From positions 61,539-125,538 of the forward strand of contig CANPYC010000001.1 of NCBI GenBank assembly GCA_947587615.1: a stretch of DNA of 64,000 nucleotides, in the 5' to 3' direction. The stretch comes from Candidatus Gastranaerophilales bacterium (GTDB lineage: Bacteria > Cyanobacteriota > Vampirovibrionia > Gastranaerophilales > Gastranaerophilaceae). The position numbers and the translations under genes were made by a program. Below are positions 1-7,600 of this stretch, one piece after another. How positions within the stretch are numbered: position 1 is the stretch's first letter; every line of letters begins with the position of its first letter. The notes under the pieces were generated by a model. That model did not search any database and was not told the DNA's origin. It was given only the letters and a program-made list of their open reading frames with translations.

Positions 1-2
1 TT

Positions 3-653
3 TTGGATTTTGACACAAAAGATAATTATACGCTTTTATCAATCGGTGCAAGTCCTGATATGCTAAGCGGAGCAATGAAAGAACTGGGTTGTGACGTTGT
101 TTTTTGTCCTGCGTCAAACGTCAGTGAGGTTTTAGGCGAGGATGAAAACTGTGAATATATAATTCAAAGATATCCTAATTTTAAAATTATCCTTGATTAT
201 CTTAACTCTAAAGGGATAAATGCAAAAAATTATAATGATACTGATAGAAAAATTGTCCTTTTTGATTACTATTCAAGCGGAAAAACTTTAAGAATTTTTG
301 AAAAACTTTTAAAAGAATATATGGGAATTAATCCTGAAAATATTGTAAAATATGATATTATCGACACGCTTGACATAGCAAATGCTTACAATCAGTATAA
401 AAACAAGGAAGATTTATTATCTCCTCAAGAAAAGTATGCAATTATGAATGATTTATCAATGCAGATGACATTATCAAATACTCCTCATTTCAGCGTTATC
501 GATAATGAAAGAAACAAAAAAGAAGGTTATATCAACCCCCTAAATAAATCATGCGAAGAAATATTTTACGAATTTGAAAACCATAGCGAGCCTTTAGCAA
601 GAGCGTATTCGCTTTGTGTCTTAAATGAACTTGATAAAATGAATAAACTTTAA
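3..653 (+). CDS. Hypothetical protein, 5' end cut by window edge
   Basis: The reading frame is open from the first bases of the window to a TAA at 651-653, so the true start probably lies upstream; the TTG at 3 is not convincing as a start. The 216 visible residues are soluble, with no membrane segment. A segment at about residues 88-98 (LFDYYSSGKTL) looks like the phosphate loop of type I phosphoribosyltransferases (D-x-x-x-S-G-x-T), but I cannot place the rest in that fold. I do not recognise the family. The next gene (rph) starts about 200 bp downstream on the same strand. Confidence 0.6.
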   Translation: MDFDTKDNYTLLSIGASPDMLSGAMKELGCDVVFCPASNVSEVLGEDENCEYIIQRYPNFKIILDYLNSKGINAKNYNDTDRKIVLFDYYSSGKTLRIFEKLLKEYMGINPENIVKYDIIDTLDIANAYNQYKNKEDLLSPQEKYAIMNDLSMQMTLSNTPHFSVIDNERNKKEGYINPLNKSCEEIFYEFENHSEPLARAYSLCVLNELDKMNKL

Positions 654-666
654 TATTAAAAAAAAG

Positions 667-685
667 CCCCTTATATTATAAGGGG
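667..685. other. GC-topped hairpin between two genes
   Basis: CCCCTTATA and TATAAGGGG face each other almost without a loop (closing at 3 nt gives an 8-bp stem). The run of A is upstream on the + strand, so as an intrinsic terminator it would work only for transcription on the - strand, where no gene lies upstream of it. It may be a processing or 3'-end structure of the first gene. Confidence 0.35.
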
Positions 686-850
686 GCAGCAATCAGAAGA
701 GTTGAGGATTTATATTCTTAATATAATTTTTTTTCGCTTGAATTAAATTAGATTTTAAGATAATTTTTAAGTAATCATAATTATTAAATTTGTGATAACA
801 TTAATACATTCTTGCTATATCCGCATAAATTTTTATAGAGGGAGAATATA

Positions 851-1546
851 ATGAGAATTGACGGAAGAAAGAATAATGAGCTAAGACAAATAAAATTTAC
901 AAAAAACTATACAAAACATGCGCTCGGTTCTGTTTTAGCGGAATTTGGAGAAACCAAAGTTTTAGTTTGTGCTAATTTTGAAGATGCAATCCCAAAATGG
1001 ATGGAGCATGACTCTCCTTTAGGCTGGTTGAGCGCTGAATACTCACTTCTGCCTTCAAGTACACAGGTAAGATGTCAAAGAGAAAGAACGAAAATATCAG
1101 GCAGAACTCAAGAAATTCAACGTCTTATAGGACGCTCTTTAAGAGCGTGCATTGACTTAGAAAAAATTAAAGGAAAAACTTTTATAATTGACGCTGATGT
1201 CATTCAGGCAGACGGAGGAACTCGCACCGCTTCAATTTGCGGCGCTTATGTTGCTGTTTGTGATATGGTTAAAAGACTTTTAGATGACGGTTTAATTTCG
1301 CAAAACCCCATTCTTGAACCGATTGGTGCAATTTCAGCAGGAATTGTCAATAATGAAGTTATGGTTGATTTATGCTACAGCGAAGATTCAAATGCTCAAG
1401 TTGATTCAAATATTGTCTTAACAAAATCGGGAAAAATTATAGAATTTCAAACAACCGCCGAAGGCTTGCCTTTTGAAAAAGGGCAGCTGGATGAAATATA
1501 TTTACTTGCAAAACAATCAATTGATGAAATAATAAAAAAATATTAG
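851..1546 (+). CDS. rph: Ribonuclease PH
   Basis: Phosphorolytic 3'-5' exoribonuclease that trims the 3' ends of tRNA precursors, acting as a hexameric ring in the cytoplasm. The 231 residues cover the whole family length. Recognisable blocks are RIDGRKNNELR at the N terminus, NYTKHALGSVLAEFG (19-33), GRTQEIQRLIGRSLRA (84-99), the active-site block QADGGTRTAS (119-128) and the C-terminal EFQTTAEGLPF. The ATG at 851 has a good ribosome-binding site (GAGGGAGA) a few bases upstream. It stands alone and is not fused to a RdgB-type pyrophosphatase as in some bacteria. Confidence 0.96.
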   Translation: MRIDGRKNNELRQIKFTKNYTKHALGSVLAEFGETKVLVCANFEDAIPKWMEHDSPLGWLSAEYSLLPSSTQVRCQRERTKISGRTQEIQRLIGRSLRACIDLEKIKGKTFIIDADVIQADGGTRTASICGAYVAVCDMVKRLLDDGLISQNPILEPIGAISAGIVNNEVMVDLCYSEDSNAQVDSNIVLTKSGKIIEFQTTAEGLPFEKGQLDEIYLLAKQSIDEIIKKY

Positions 1547-1616
1547 CAATTTTTTATGGAAATTTTACTTTAATAAATATATCATTAAATATTATAATAT
1601 TAAAAGAAGTGTAATA

Positions 1617-2078
1617 ATGATAAACATGGGATATTTAACAAAATTGAAAAAATTTGATAAAAACGATATTGAAGATATCTTAGAAAACTCAAAAGAAGGT
1701 AATGTAAAGTATTTAGACGAAGTTTTATCAATAAAAAACATATCTTCATTTGACGCAAGCTATATAATGAGCAAGCTTAACTTAACTCAAGATAAAATTG
1801 AGCTGATAAAATTAAGCTTAAAAAAGTATGAATCAAGCGACGAACTCAAAGAACAAGAAACATACAGCGACTTTTTATACGGAATAGTAAACAGTATTGA
1901 AAAAATTGAAAAACAAGACACCGATATTTTTGATGATATTTTGGGTTATAAAAGAAAAATTAACGACATAGCTTCATTTGCAGACTTTTTAGCTTTAAAT
2001 TCTTCAGGATATTTAAGCGAAAAAACACCGCAAGAAGTTAAATTCTCACCCGTTAACTGGAAAAATTCTTTTAAATAA
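1617..2078 (+). CDS. Hypothetical protein, 153 aa
   Basis: A soluble, Lys/Glu/Asp-rich, probably all-helical protein with no signal peptide, membrane segment or cysteine. I do not recognise it. The ATG at 1617 is preceded by a weak AGAAG; a second in-frame ATG at 1626 is an alternative start. A TATAAT-like box lies about 20 bp upstream, so it may have its own promoter. It ends tail to tail, 2 bp from the stop of the sigma factor gene on the other strand. Confidence 0.6.
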   Translation: MINMGYLTKLKKFDKNDIEDILENSKEGNVKYLDEVLSIKNISSFDASYIMSKLNLTQDKIELIKLSLKKYESSDELKEQETYSDFLYGIVNSIEKIEKQDTDIFDDILGYKRKINDIASFADFLALNSSGYLSEKTPQEVKFSPVNWKNSFK

Positions 2079-2080
2079 TC

Positions 2081-2701
2081 CTAAATAAGATCGTTTTTAA
2101 TGAGTTCGGTTTTAACCTTGTCAAGACCTTGTTTGATTATTCTTGAAATTCTGCTCGGAGAAATTGCAAATTCACTTGAGAGCTCATGAAGCTTCTTTTC
2201 TTTGAAAAATTTTGATTCTATAAGTTCACGCTCACGCCTCGGAAGTGTCATAACGGCGGTTTTAACACATGATGATAACATTGCAAATTCGCAATCTTCT
2301 TCAGGATTTTTTCTTATGTCTTTGATTTCAAAAGTCCGCTCGGAGTCGTTCATCTCGTCAGTTGAAAGAATTGTTTTATATATTGCATCTCTCAATTCGT
2401 TGTGTTCGTCTTCGCTCAAAGCTTTTGACTGTCGAACACCGTACCAGCGATATCTGTTTCTCAACTCGTTTCTTATTGCCCACTTAATTGCGGTTGAAAT
2501 ATAAGACTCGTTATAAGTGTCAAAATGTTCGCTGTTAAACAGTATGTTAATAGTCTGAAATCCGATGTTAATCAGTTCATCAAATTCAATTAAATATTGT
2601 TTCCCCATTGATCGATATTCTACTTTTGCAATTTTGTTGATTAATTCCGTATATTGCTTTAGTTGAACATCTTTTAATACTTTTTCTTTTACGTTTTGCA
2701 T
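2081..2701 (-). CDS. Alternative sigma-70-family RNA polymerase sigma factor
   Basis: Directs RNA polymerase to a specific promoter class. The 206-residue protein has a region 2-like part (about 20-85: EFDELINIGFQTI, then YISTAIKWAIRNELRNR) and a region 4-like part (about 145-200: LPRRERELIESKFF, then the helix-turn-helix LHELSSEFAISPSRISRIIK). Region 1.1 is absent and region 3 is reduced, as in group 3 factors such as FliA/WhiG/SigF. The region 4 ending (SPSRISRI...LDKVK) resembles FliA/WhiG. With a flagellin gene at 56-57 kb carrying a GATAA-type promoter, a role in motility is possible but unproven. Its promoter carries a strong inverted repeat (2731-2761). Confidence 0.85.
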   Translation of the reverse strand: MQNVKEKVLKDVQLKQYTELINKIAKVEYRSMGKQYLIEFDELINIGFQTINILFNSEHFDTYNESYISTAIKWAIRNELRNRYRWYGVRQSKALSEDEHNELRDAIYKTILSTDEMNDSERTFEIKDIRKNPEEDCEFAMLSSCVKTAVMTLPRRERELIESKFFKEKKLHELSSEFAISPSRISRIIKQGLDKVKTELIKNDLI

Positions 2702-2730
2702 ATATCTTCTTTGACCAGAGTAGTTATGAT

Positions 2731-2761
2731 ATCATGCTTTGCTTTTTTTATAAAGCATGAT
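2731..2761. promoter_or_regulatory. Perfect 10-bp inverted repeat over the sigma factor promoter
   Basis: ATCATGCTTT (2731-2740) and AAAGCATGAT (2752-2761) are perfect arms with an 11-nt spacer. On the - strand the repeat covers the predicted -10 box and transcription start of the sigma factor gene, the usual place for a repressor operator. It could also form an RNA hairpin, but it lacks a following T-tract in either sensible direction. Confidence 0.5.
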
Positions 2762-2775
2762 GGACAAAATGTTAA
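2747..2775 (-). promoter_or_regulatory. Predicted sigma-70 promoter of the sigma factor gene
   Basis: On the - strand a -35-like TTAACA (2775-2770) is followed after exactly 17 nt by TATAAA (2752-2747). Transcription would begin about 2740, giving a leader of about 40 nt to the ATG at 2701. The -10 box lies inside the inverted repeat 2731-2761. Confidence 0.5.
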
Positions 2776-2871
2776 CTTTTGTTATATTAATATTTTGTTG
2801 AAATAAAAAAAATAACTGAAAATAATAATTGCCAATAAATTTTAAAATATTAAGAAACATTAAGAAAAATA

Positions 2872-2899
2872 TTGACAATAATGCTTTATAATATATTAT
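2872..2899 (+). promoter_or_regulatory. Predicted promoter of rplJ-rplL
   Basis: A perfect TTGACA (2872-2877) is followed by TATTAT at 2894-2899 with a 16-nt spacer; a TATAAT at 2887-2892 is too close to pair with this -35. The start would fall just ahead of the L10 leader fold. Confidence 0.55.
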
Positions 2900-2908
2900 A
2901 AATACAGT

Positions 2909-2972
2909 ACCAAAGACGGTTGGCGGCTTTTAATATTAATTAATATTAAATGTCTTAATTTCCAACTTAGGT
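2909..2972 (+). ncRNA. Ribosomal protein L10 leader (autoregulatory RNA element)
   Basis: The L10 leader binds L10(L12)4 and represses rplJL translation when the protein is in excess. The sequence has the typical nested arrangement: ACC (2909-2911), AAAGAC, then GTTGG (2919-2923), a variable AT-rich arm, then CCAAC (2962-2966), TTA and GGT (2970-2972). GTTGG pairs with CCAAC and ACC pairs with GGT, with the AAAGAC internal loop on the 5' side, as I remember the family consensus (ACCGAAGAC...GAGGU). It lies 120 bp upstream of rplJ, behind a good promoter. Confidence 0.7.
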
Positions 2973-3092
2973 TCAAAAGTAAAAATTCTTGAATAATCCT
3001 GATTTTAAACTTATTGAGCTGTTTTGCGTACTATACTCGCAAAACTTTTTAGTTTTTAGCGAAGTCTTAAAGAAAGGAGAAAATTATTCAAA

Positions 3093-3614
3093 ATGGCAAC
3101 AAAACAATTTAAAAACGAAAAAATTGAATATTACAAAAAACAATTTGAAAATGCTAAAGTTGCTGTTGTAGCAGATTACAGAGGTCTGAGTGTTGAAGAA
3201 ATAACGGAATTAAGACGTTCCTTACAAGCTCAAGAAGCTGATTTAACCGTTACAAAAAATACATTGTGCAAAGTTGCAACAAACGGAACTCAATATGAAG
3301 CAATTTCAGAATTAATGCAAGGCCCGACGGCTGTTGCATTTGGTTACGGTGATGAAGTAACCGCAGCAAAAATTTTAGCAAAATTCATTAAAGAAAATAA
3401 AAAAGGTGAAATCCTTGGCGCTGTGTTAGAAGGCAAAGTATTAAATGCCGATGAAGCAAAAAAACTTGCTTCCATGCCTTCAAGAGAAGAACTTTACGCA
3501 AAAATGCTCGGTTCTATCAACTCTCCCGCAAGCGGCTTAGTATACTCTATAAATGGTGTTATGTCTGCTCTTGTTAGAGCAATTAACGCTGTTAAAGATA
3601 AGAAAAGCGCATAG
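3093..3614 (+). CDS. rplJ: 50S ribosomal protein L10
   Basis: Forms the base of the ribosomal stalk and carries the L12 dimers that recruit translation GTPases. The 173 residues match the family length. Recognisable parts are KVAVVADYRGLSVEEITELR near the N terminus, the KNTLCKVA segment and, after the RNA-binding domain, an alpha-8 helix (about 155-173, SGLVYSINGVMSALVRAINA) for L12 binding. A ribosome-binding site AAAGGAGA lies 12 nt upstream of the ATG. rplK and rplA, normally upstream, are not here; the pair starts from its own promoter and leader. Confidence 0.96.
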   Translation: MATKQFKNEKIEYYKKQFENAKVAVVADYRGLSVEEITELRRSLQAQEADLTVTKNTLCKVATNGTQYEAISELMQGPTAVAFGYGDEVTAAKILAKFIKENKKGEILGAVLEGKVLNADEAKKLASMPSREELYAKMLGSINSPASGLVYSINGVMSALVRAINAVKDKKSA

Positions 3615-3648
3615 TATAAGAAATTAATTAAGAAAGGTAATTATAAAA

Positions 3649-4029
3649 ATGAGTAACGTAGAAACAATTTTAGAATCAATTGAAAAATTAACATTATTAG
3701 AAGCTGCTGAATTAGTTAAAGCTATGGAAGAAAAATTCGGTGTATCTGCTGCTGCTCCCGTTGCAGTTGCTGCTGCTCCCGTTGCAGGCGCTGCTGACGC
3801 TGCTGCTGAAGCACCTTCCGAAGTTAACGTAATCTTAGCTGCGGTTGACGCAAGCAAGAAAATCCCTGTATTAAAATTAGTTCGTGAAATTACAGGTTTA
3901 GGTTTAAAAGAAGCTAAAGATTTAGTTGATGGCGCACCAAAACCGATTAAAGAAGGTATTAAACCTGAAGAAGCTAAAGAAATTAAAGCTAAATTAGAAG
4001 AAGCAGGCGCAACTGTTGAAATCAAATAG
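3649..4029 (+). CDS. rplL: 50S ribosomal protein L7/L12
   Basis: Flexible stalk protein that binds elongation and initiation factor GTPases. The 126 residues show the N-terminal dimerisation helices ([19 protein letters not shown]), an Ala/Pro/Val-rich hinge (about 34-57) and the C-terminal domain with [20 protein letters not shown] and [12 protein letters not shown]. It follows rplJ by 34 bp with its own site (AGAAAGGTAA), and a strong terminator follows. Codon use is visibly that of a highly expressed gene (GCT and GAA dominate). Confidence 0.97.
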   Translation: MSNVETILESIEKLTLLEAAELVKAMEEKFGVSAAAPVAVAAAPVAGAADAAAEAPSEVNVILAAVDASKKIPVLKLVREITGLGLKEAKDLVDGAPKPIKEGIKPEEAKEIKAKLEEAGATVEIK

Positions 4030-4055
4030 TTGGTATTAATTTAAAAATAAAATTG

Positions 4056-4092
4056 AAAAATTAGCTCTATTAACACCGGAGCTAATTTTTTT
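4056..4092 (+). terminator. Intrinsic terminator after rplL
   Basis: AAAAATTAGCTC (4056-4067) pairs with GAGCTAATTTTT (4079-4090) around an 11-nt loop, and the right arm runs into a T-tract. It ends the rplJ-rplL transcript. Confidence 0.85.
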
Positions 4093-4168
4093 ATATTAAA
4101 AATGATTATTGTTAAAAAAATGTAAAGCATAACAATATTTAATACTTTGTTTGTTGTATAATAAAGCT

Positions 4169-5311
4169 ATGAATAGCAAGGAAAACAGAAAAATCAAAGT
4201 AGCATTTCCTCACATGGGAACAATTTATGTTGCATGGGAAATGGCGCTTAAAATGGTTGGGGTTGAAGCATACATTCCGCCATACACCAGCAAAAAAACT
4301 TTATCGTTAGGAACAAAAAATTCTCCCGAGGCAATTTGTCTGCCTTATAAATTAATCTTAGGTAATTTCATAGAAGCAATTGAAGGCGGGGTTGATTACG
4401 TATCAATGATTGCTTCCCCGGGGATTTGCAGGCTTGGTGAGTATGGAAGAAATATAGCTCAAGTTTTAAAAGACTTGGGTTATGAAGCAAATTATATTGA
4501 GCTTAATTTGTATGACGGTATTAAAGGTCTAATGGACTATCTTAAGAGAATAAGCAATTCAAAAAATTATATAAAAATCGGCTATGCGCTTTTTCTTGCG
4601 ATTAAGACGGTTTTTGCGCTTGATGAGCTGCAAAGCTTTTTATCTTATTACAGGGCAAGAGAAATTCATAAAGGCGACAGCGAAAAAGCTTTTAATAAAG
4701 CACTCAGACTGATTAGAAGCGCAAACAATTTGCAGGAGTTATCAAAAGCTCACAAAGAAGGCTTAAAGGAAATTTCAAGCGTTGAAATTGATAAAAATAA
4801 AAACGTTTTACATGTTGATTTAACAGGTGAAATCTATATTGTGAATGACGAATTTTCAAATCAATATATGGAGCGTGAGCTTGGCGCTATGGGAGTACAG
4901 GTAAGACGTTCTTTAACCGTTTCTTCTTTTTTAAAAGACGCAATTATTCCCAAAGTATTTAAAAAAGGCGAAACACATCTTGAGCGTGCATACAGATTAG
5001 CTAAGCCCTATTTAATGCGAGATATCGGAGGGGATGCGCTTGAGTGTGTTTCAGATGTTCTTTATGCAAAAGAAAGAAATATTGATGGCTTAATTCATGT
5101 AAGCCCCTTTACTTGCATGCCTGAAATTATGAGTCAAAATATTTTTCCTAAGATGAGAGAGGATACCAATTTACCGATACTCACTCTTATAATGGATGAA
5201 CAAACAGGTAGAGCAGGCTATATTACCCGCCTTGAAGCTTTTGTTGATTTAATGAAAAGAAAGAAAATGAAAGCTAAAATTGAAGAAAATAAAACTCTTC
5301 AAGCAGTATAG
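4169..5311 (+). CDS. 2-hydroxyacyl-CoA dehydratase/activase-related protein (DUF2229-like)
   Basis: The 380 residues resemble the HgdB/DUF2229 part of 2-hydroxyacyl-CoA dehydratase systems and their large activase fusions. Three cysteines sit in conserved-looking contexts: C57 (SPEAICLPYK), C87 (SPGICRLGEYG) and C316 (HVSPFTCMPE), a pattern compatible with ligands of an iron-sulfur cluster. Here it is a single gene with no BcrA/HgdC activase next to it, so the substrate is unknown. I chose ATG 4169 over the TTG at 4151 because the TTG lies inside the promoter: TATAAT (4157-4162) ends 6 nt before the ATG and there is no Shine-Dalgarno, suggesting a leaderless mRNA. The last 13 bp overlap the convergent gene. 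Confidence 0.65.
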   Translation: MNSKENRKIKVAFPHMGTIYVAWEMALKMVGVEAYIPPYTSKKTLSLGTKNSPEAICLPYKLILGNFIEAIEGGVDYVSMIASPGICRLGEYGRNIAQVLKDLGYEANYIELNLYDGIKGLMDYLKRISNSKNYIKIGYALFLAIKTVFALDELQSFLSYYRAREIHKGDSEKAFNKALRLIRSANNLQELSKAHKEGLKEISSVEIDKNKNVLHVDLTGEIYIVNDEFSNQYMERELGAMGVQVRRSLTVSSFLKDAIIPKVFKKGETHLERAYRLAKPYLMRDIGGDALECVSDVLYAKERNIDGLIHVSPFTCMPEIMSQNIFPKMREDTNLPILTLIMDEQTGRAGYITRLEAFVDLMKRKKMKAKIEENKTLQAV

Positions 5312-5871
5312 TCTATCGGCTTTTTGGTATGCCTTCTGTTTTGTCTTAATAATTTTCGATACTTTCTGTAACATAAACTAAAATCATTATCACTGTTTGG
5401 GTCTTTACTAAATCCGAGTTTTTTTGAATAATAATCTTTTGCAGAGTTTAGAGAAACAGGTATTGTAACTTGTTGAGTTTTGTCTTTTTTTGCAAGCCCC
5501 ACAACAAAACTGATTAGAGTTTCACCAACATATTTATAACCTTTATCCTTGCTTTGAGGTTGAGTTTCAATAACAATAACATCTTTTGTATTTTCCGCTT
5601 CACTTATGTTAATTAAACCAAGGCAGCGGTTATTGTCTTCAAGGGCAAAGAGTTTTTCGTTATTGTATAGAATTTTAAAATTATCTTTCAATAATTTCCA
5701 AAATAATGCATCTTCCCAGCCATCACGCTTGTGCATTATAAAATAGTCAACATCATCAATAGGTGACAGTTGATAAATTTCACAAGGATACGATTTTTTA
5801 TCCTTTAATATTGCGCAATTTGCCCTTAGCTCTTTTTGAAAAGACAATTTGTTTGAGTTTTGAATTTTCAT
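5299..5871 (-). CDS. GNAT-like acetyltransferase-fold protein with lineage N-terminal tag
   Basis: The C-terminal half looks like a GNAT N-acetyltransferase: a beta strand (DVIVIETQP), a helix after the acetyl-CoA loop region (KGYKYVGETLISFVVGLAKK), then VTIPVSLNSAKDYYSKKLGF, close to the common N-x-x-A-x-x-x-Y-x-x-x-G-F ending. The pyrophosphate loop Q/R-x-x-G-x-G/A is degenerate. I moved the start from 5895 to ATG 5871 (190 aa): this gives MKIQNSNKLSFQKE, matching the start of the protein at 6939-7376 (NNKLSFTSK). There is no ribosome-binding site; TATTAT lies 7 nt before this ATG. Substrate unknown. Confidence 0.55.
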   Translation of the reverse strand: MKIQNSNKLSFQKELRANCAILKDKKSYPCEIYQLSPIDDVDYFIMHKRDGWEDALFWKLLKDNFKILYNNEKLFALEDNNRCLGLINISEAENTKDVIVIETQPQSKDKGYKYVGETLISFVVGLAKKDKTQQVTIPVSLNSAKDYYSKKLGFSKDPNSDNDFSLCYRKYRKLLRQNRRHTKKPIDYTA

Positions 5872-5930
5872 AACATTTATAATAAAACAAGACAATAATT
5901 TATTTTGCGATTTTATATTTAAAATTTATA

Positions 5931-5939
5931 TGTTATAAT
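5931..5939 (+). promoter_or_regulatory. Extended -10 promoter of the ABC ATPase gene
   Basis: TGTTATAAT (TG, one base, TATAAT) lies 38 bp upstream of the TTG start of the next gene; no good -35 is visible, as is usual for extended -10 promoters. Confidence 0.4.
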
Positions 5940-5976
5940 CCCTATAAATTTCAGGGGCTTAAAAGGAGTAAATTTT

Positions 5977-6951
5977 TTGCAGAATATTTTAGAAGTTAAA
6001 AATTTAAGCGTAGGTTTTAATATTGAAGATAATTTTTATTATGCGCTAAATAATATTAATCTTTCTTTTGAAAAAGGAAAAATCCATGCACTTGCAGGCG
6101 AATCGGGCTGCGGAAAATCTGTTTTTATTAACAGTGTATTAAGGTTGTTGGCTAAAAATGCAAGAATAAAAAGCGGGGAGGTAATTTTCAATAATCAAAA
6201 TATTCTAAACTTGAAAGAAAATGAGCTCGAAAATATCAGAGGGAAAAAAATTTCTCTTATTCCTCAAGATCCTTTTATGTCTTTAAATCCTCTATATACA
6301 ATTGAAAATCAGCTTTTGGAAGTTGTTGATAAAAAAGATAAAAATAACTCTAAAACCATTATTCAAAATGCGCTTGAAGAAGTAAGAATTAACAATATAA
6401 AAAATGTTTTGGCTTCTTATCCGCATGAGCTCTCTGGCGGAATGAAGCAAAGAGTTATTATTGCAATGAGCTTAATTAGCAATTGTGAGCTAATTTTAGC
6501 GGATGAACCGACAACTGCGCTTGATGTCAGTGTATCAAATTCAATATTAAATCTGCTTTTAAACTTAAAAGAAAAAGGTAAAACTATTATTCTAATAACC
6601 CATGATCTTTCTATTGTTTCAAATTATTGCGATACTACAACAATAATGTATTTAGGTGATATTGTTGAAAAGGCGCCAAGCAACTGTCTTTTTAAAAATC
6701 CCAAACACCCCTACACTAAAGCTCTTTTAGCTGCACTTCCGACTAAAAAAGGTAAGAAGCTTGAAAATATTAAAGGTCAAATTTCACCCATAACGGATAT
6801 TATTACGGGTTGTAAGTTCCACCCAAGATGCGGTTGCAAGCTGGATAAATGTGTTTTTGAAAAGCCCGTTTTAAAATTATGCTCGGGCTCAACTTACTCA
6901 AGTTCAAATAACTCCGAAGTTGCCTGCTGGCTTTATAATCAGATAAAATAG
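5977..6951 (+). CDS. Oligopeptide/dipeptide-type ABC transporter ATP-binding protein
   Basis: ATPase of a peptide/nickel-type importer (DppD/OppD family). The 324 residues carry Walker A GESGCGKS (41-48), Q-loop IPQDP (95-99), signature LSGGMKQR (152-159), Walker B ELILADEP (171-178) and the H-loop His209. The C-terminal extension has the oligo_HPY pattern (NPKHPYTKALLAALP, then GCKFHPRCGCKLDKC with the usual cysteines). The start is TTG 5977, supported by AAAAGGAG 9 nt upstream and by alignment to the family start. The permease and binding-protein genes are not adjacent, so the partner subunits are encoded elsewhere. Confidence 0.88.
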   Translation: MQNILEVKNLSVGFNIEDNFYYALNNINLSFEKGKIHALAGESGCGKSVFINSVLRLLAKNARIKSGEVIFNNQNILNLKENELENIRGKKISLIPQDPFMSLNPLYTIENQLLEVVDKKDKNNSKTIIQNALEEVRINNIKNVLASYPHELSGGMKQRVIIAMSLISNCELILADEPTTALDVSVSNSILNLLLNLKEKGKTIILITHDLSIVSNYCDTTTIMYLGDIVEKAPSNCLFKNPKHPYTKALLAALPTKKGKKLENIKGQISPITDIITGCKFHPRCGCKLDKCVFEKPVLKLCSGSTYSSSNNSEVACWLYNQIK

Positions 6952-7376
6952 CTTAATATTTCACTTCCTCTTTTTTCGTCTTCAATTTGCGCTGCTTTTG
7001 AAACTATTGTTTTTGCAACATCTTCCCTATTGTAGCCGTTATCTAATGCTTTAAAAGAGGAAGTTTGAGGGATTTTTTGATATATTATTACAGCACTCTC
7101 TAAATCGTCTTTATCGCAAAATCTTATTGCAAGCTCGGATAGCGCTTGCGGAAATTGCATTATAGAATCTTCGTTTTTAAAAGAGTTATATAAAACTTGC
7201 GTTTTGACATAAGGTAAAATTTCGCTCATTTGCTTTTGTTCAACCCCATGGGTTTTAATTGCTTTATCTATTTCACCTTTTTTAATTAATTCATTGCCTG
7301 CTTGTTCTCTTGTGGATATTTTTGAAGTGAAGCTTAATTTGTTGTTTGATATGTTGTTAGTTGAATTTATTTTCAT
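6939..7376 (-). CDS. Hypothetical protein with lineage N-terminal tag, 145 aa
   Basis: A soluble, helical protein that I do not recognise. It may hold TPR-like helices (about 70-105: EDSIMQFPQALSELAIRF, then DDLESAVIIYQKIPQ). The N terminus MKINSTNNISNNKLSFTSK resembles the starts of the GNAT-like protein (5299), the metalloprotease-like protein (40594) and the small protein at 42124. A ribosome-binding site (AGGATAAAAG) precedes the ATG. The stop overlaps the end of the ABC ATPase gene tail to tail by 13 bp. Confidence 0.6.
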   Translation of the reverse strand: MKINSTNNISNNKLSFTSKISTREQAGNELIKKGEIDKAIKTHGVEQKQMSEILPYVKTQVLYNSFKNEDSIMQFPQALSELAIRFCDKDDLESAVIIYQKIPQTSSFKALDNGYNREDVAKTIVSKAAQIEDEKRGSEILSYFI

Positions 7377-7600
7377 CTTTTATCCTATTCCTCGCATTAT
7401 TTCTTTGTATTATCTATACAATGCGCCTAAAAAAATATTTTGCCGTTTAAATTGTTTTTTAAATATAAATATATGTTATATTTTAATTTGATTAATTATT
7501 TTAATTTTTCTTAATATTAAATTTAAAATCAGCAATAAAATATTATTTGATGTTTTCTTAATAGTATAAACTTTATTACATCACTGTTAGGGTTAATTTA

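Noticed and set aside
667..685. Terminator of the first gene
   Set aside because: The A/T run is on the wrong side for + strand termination; kept only as a hairpin.
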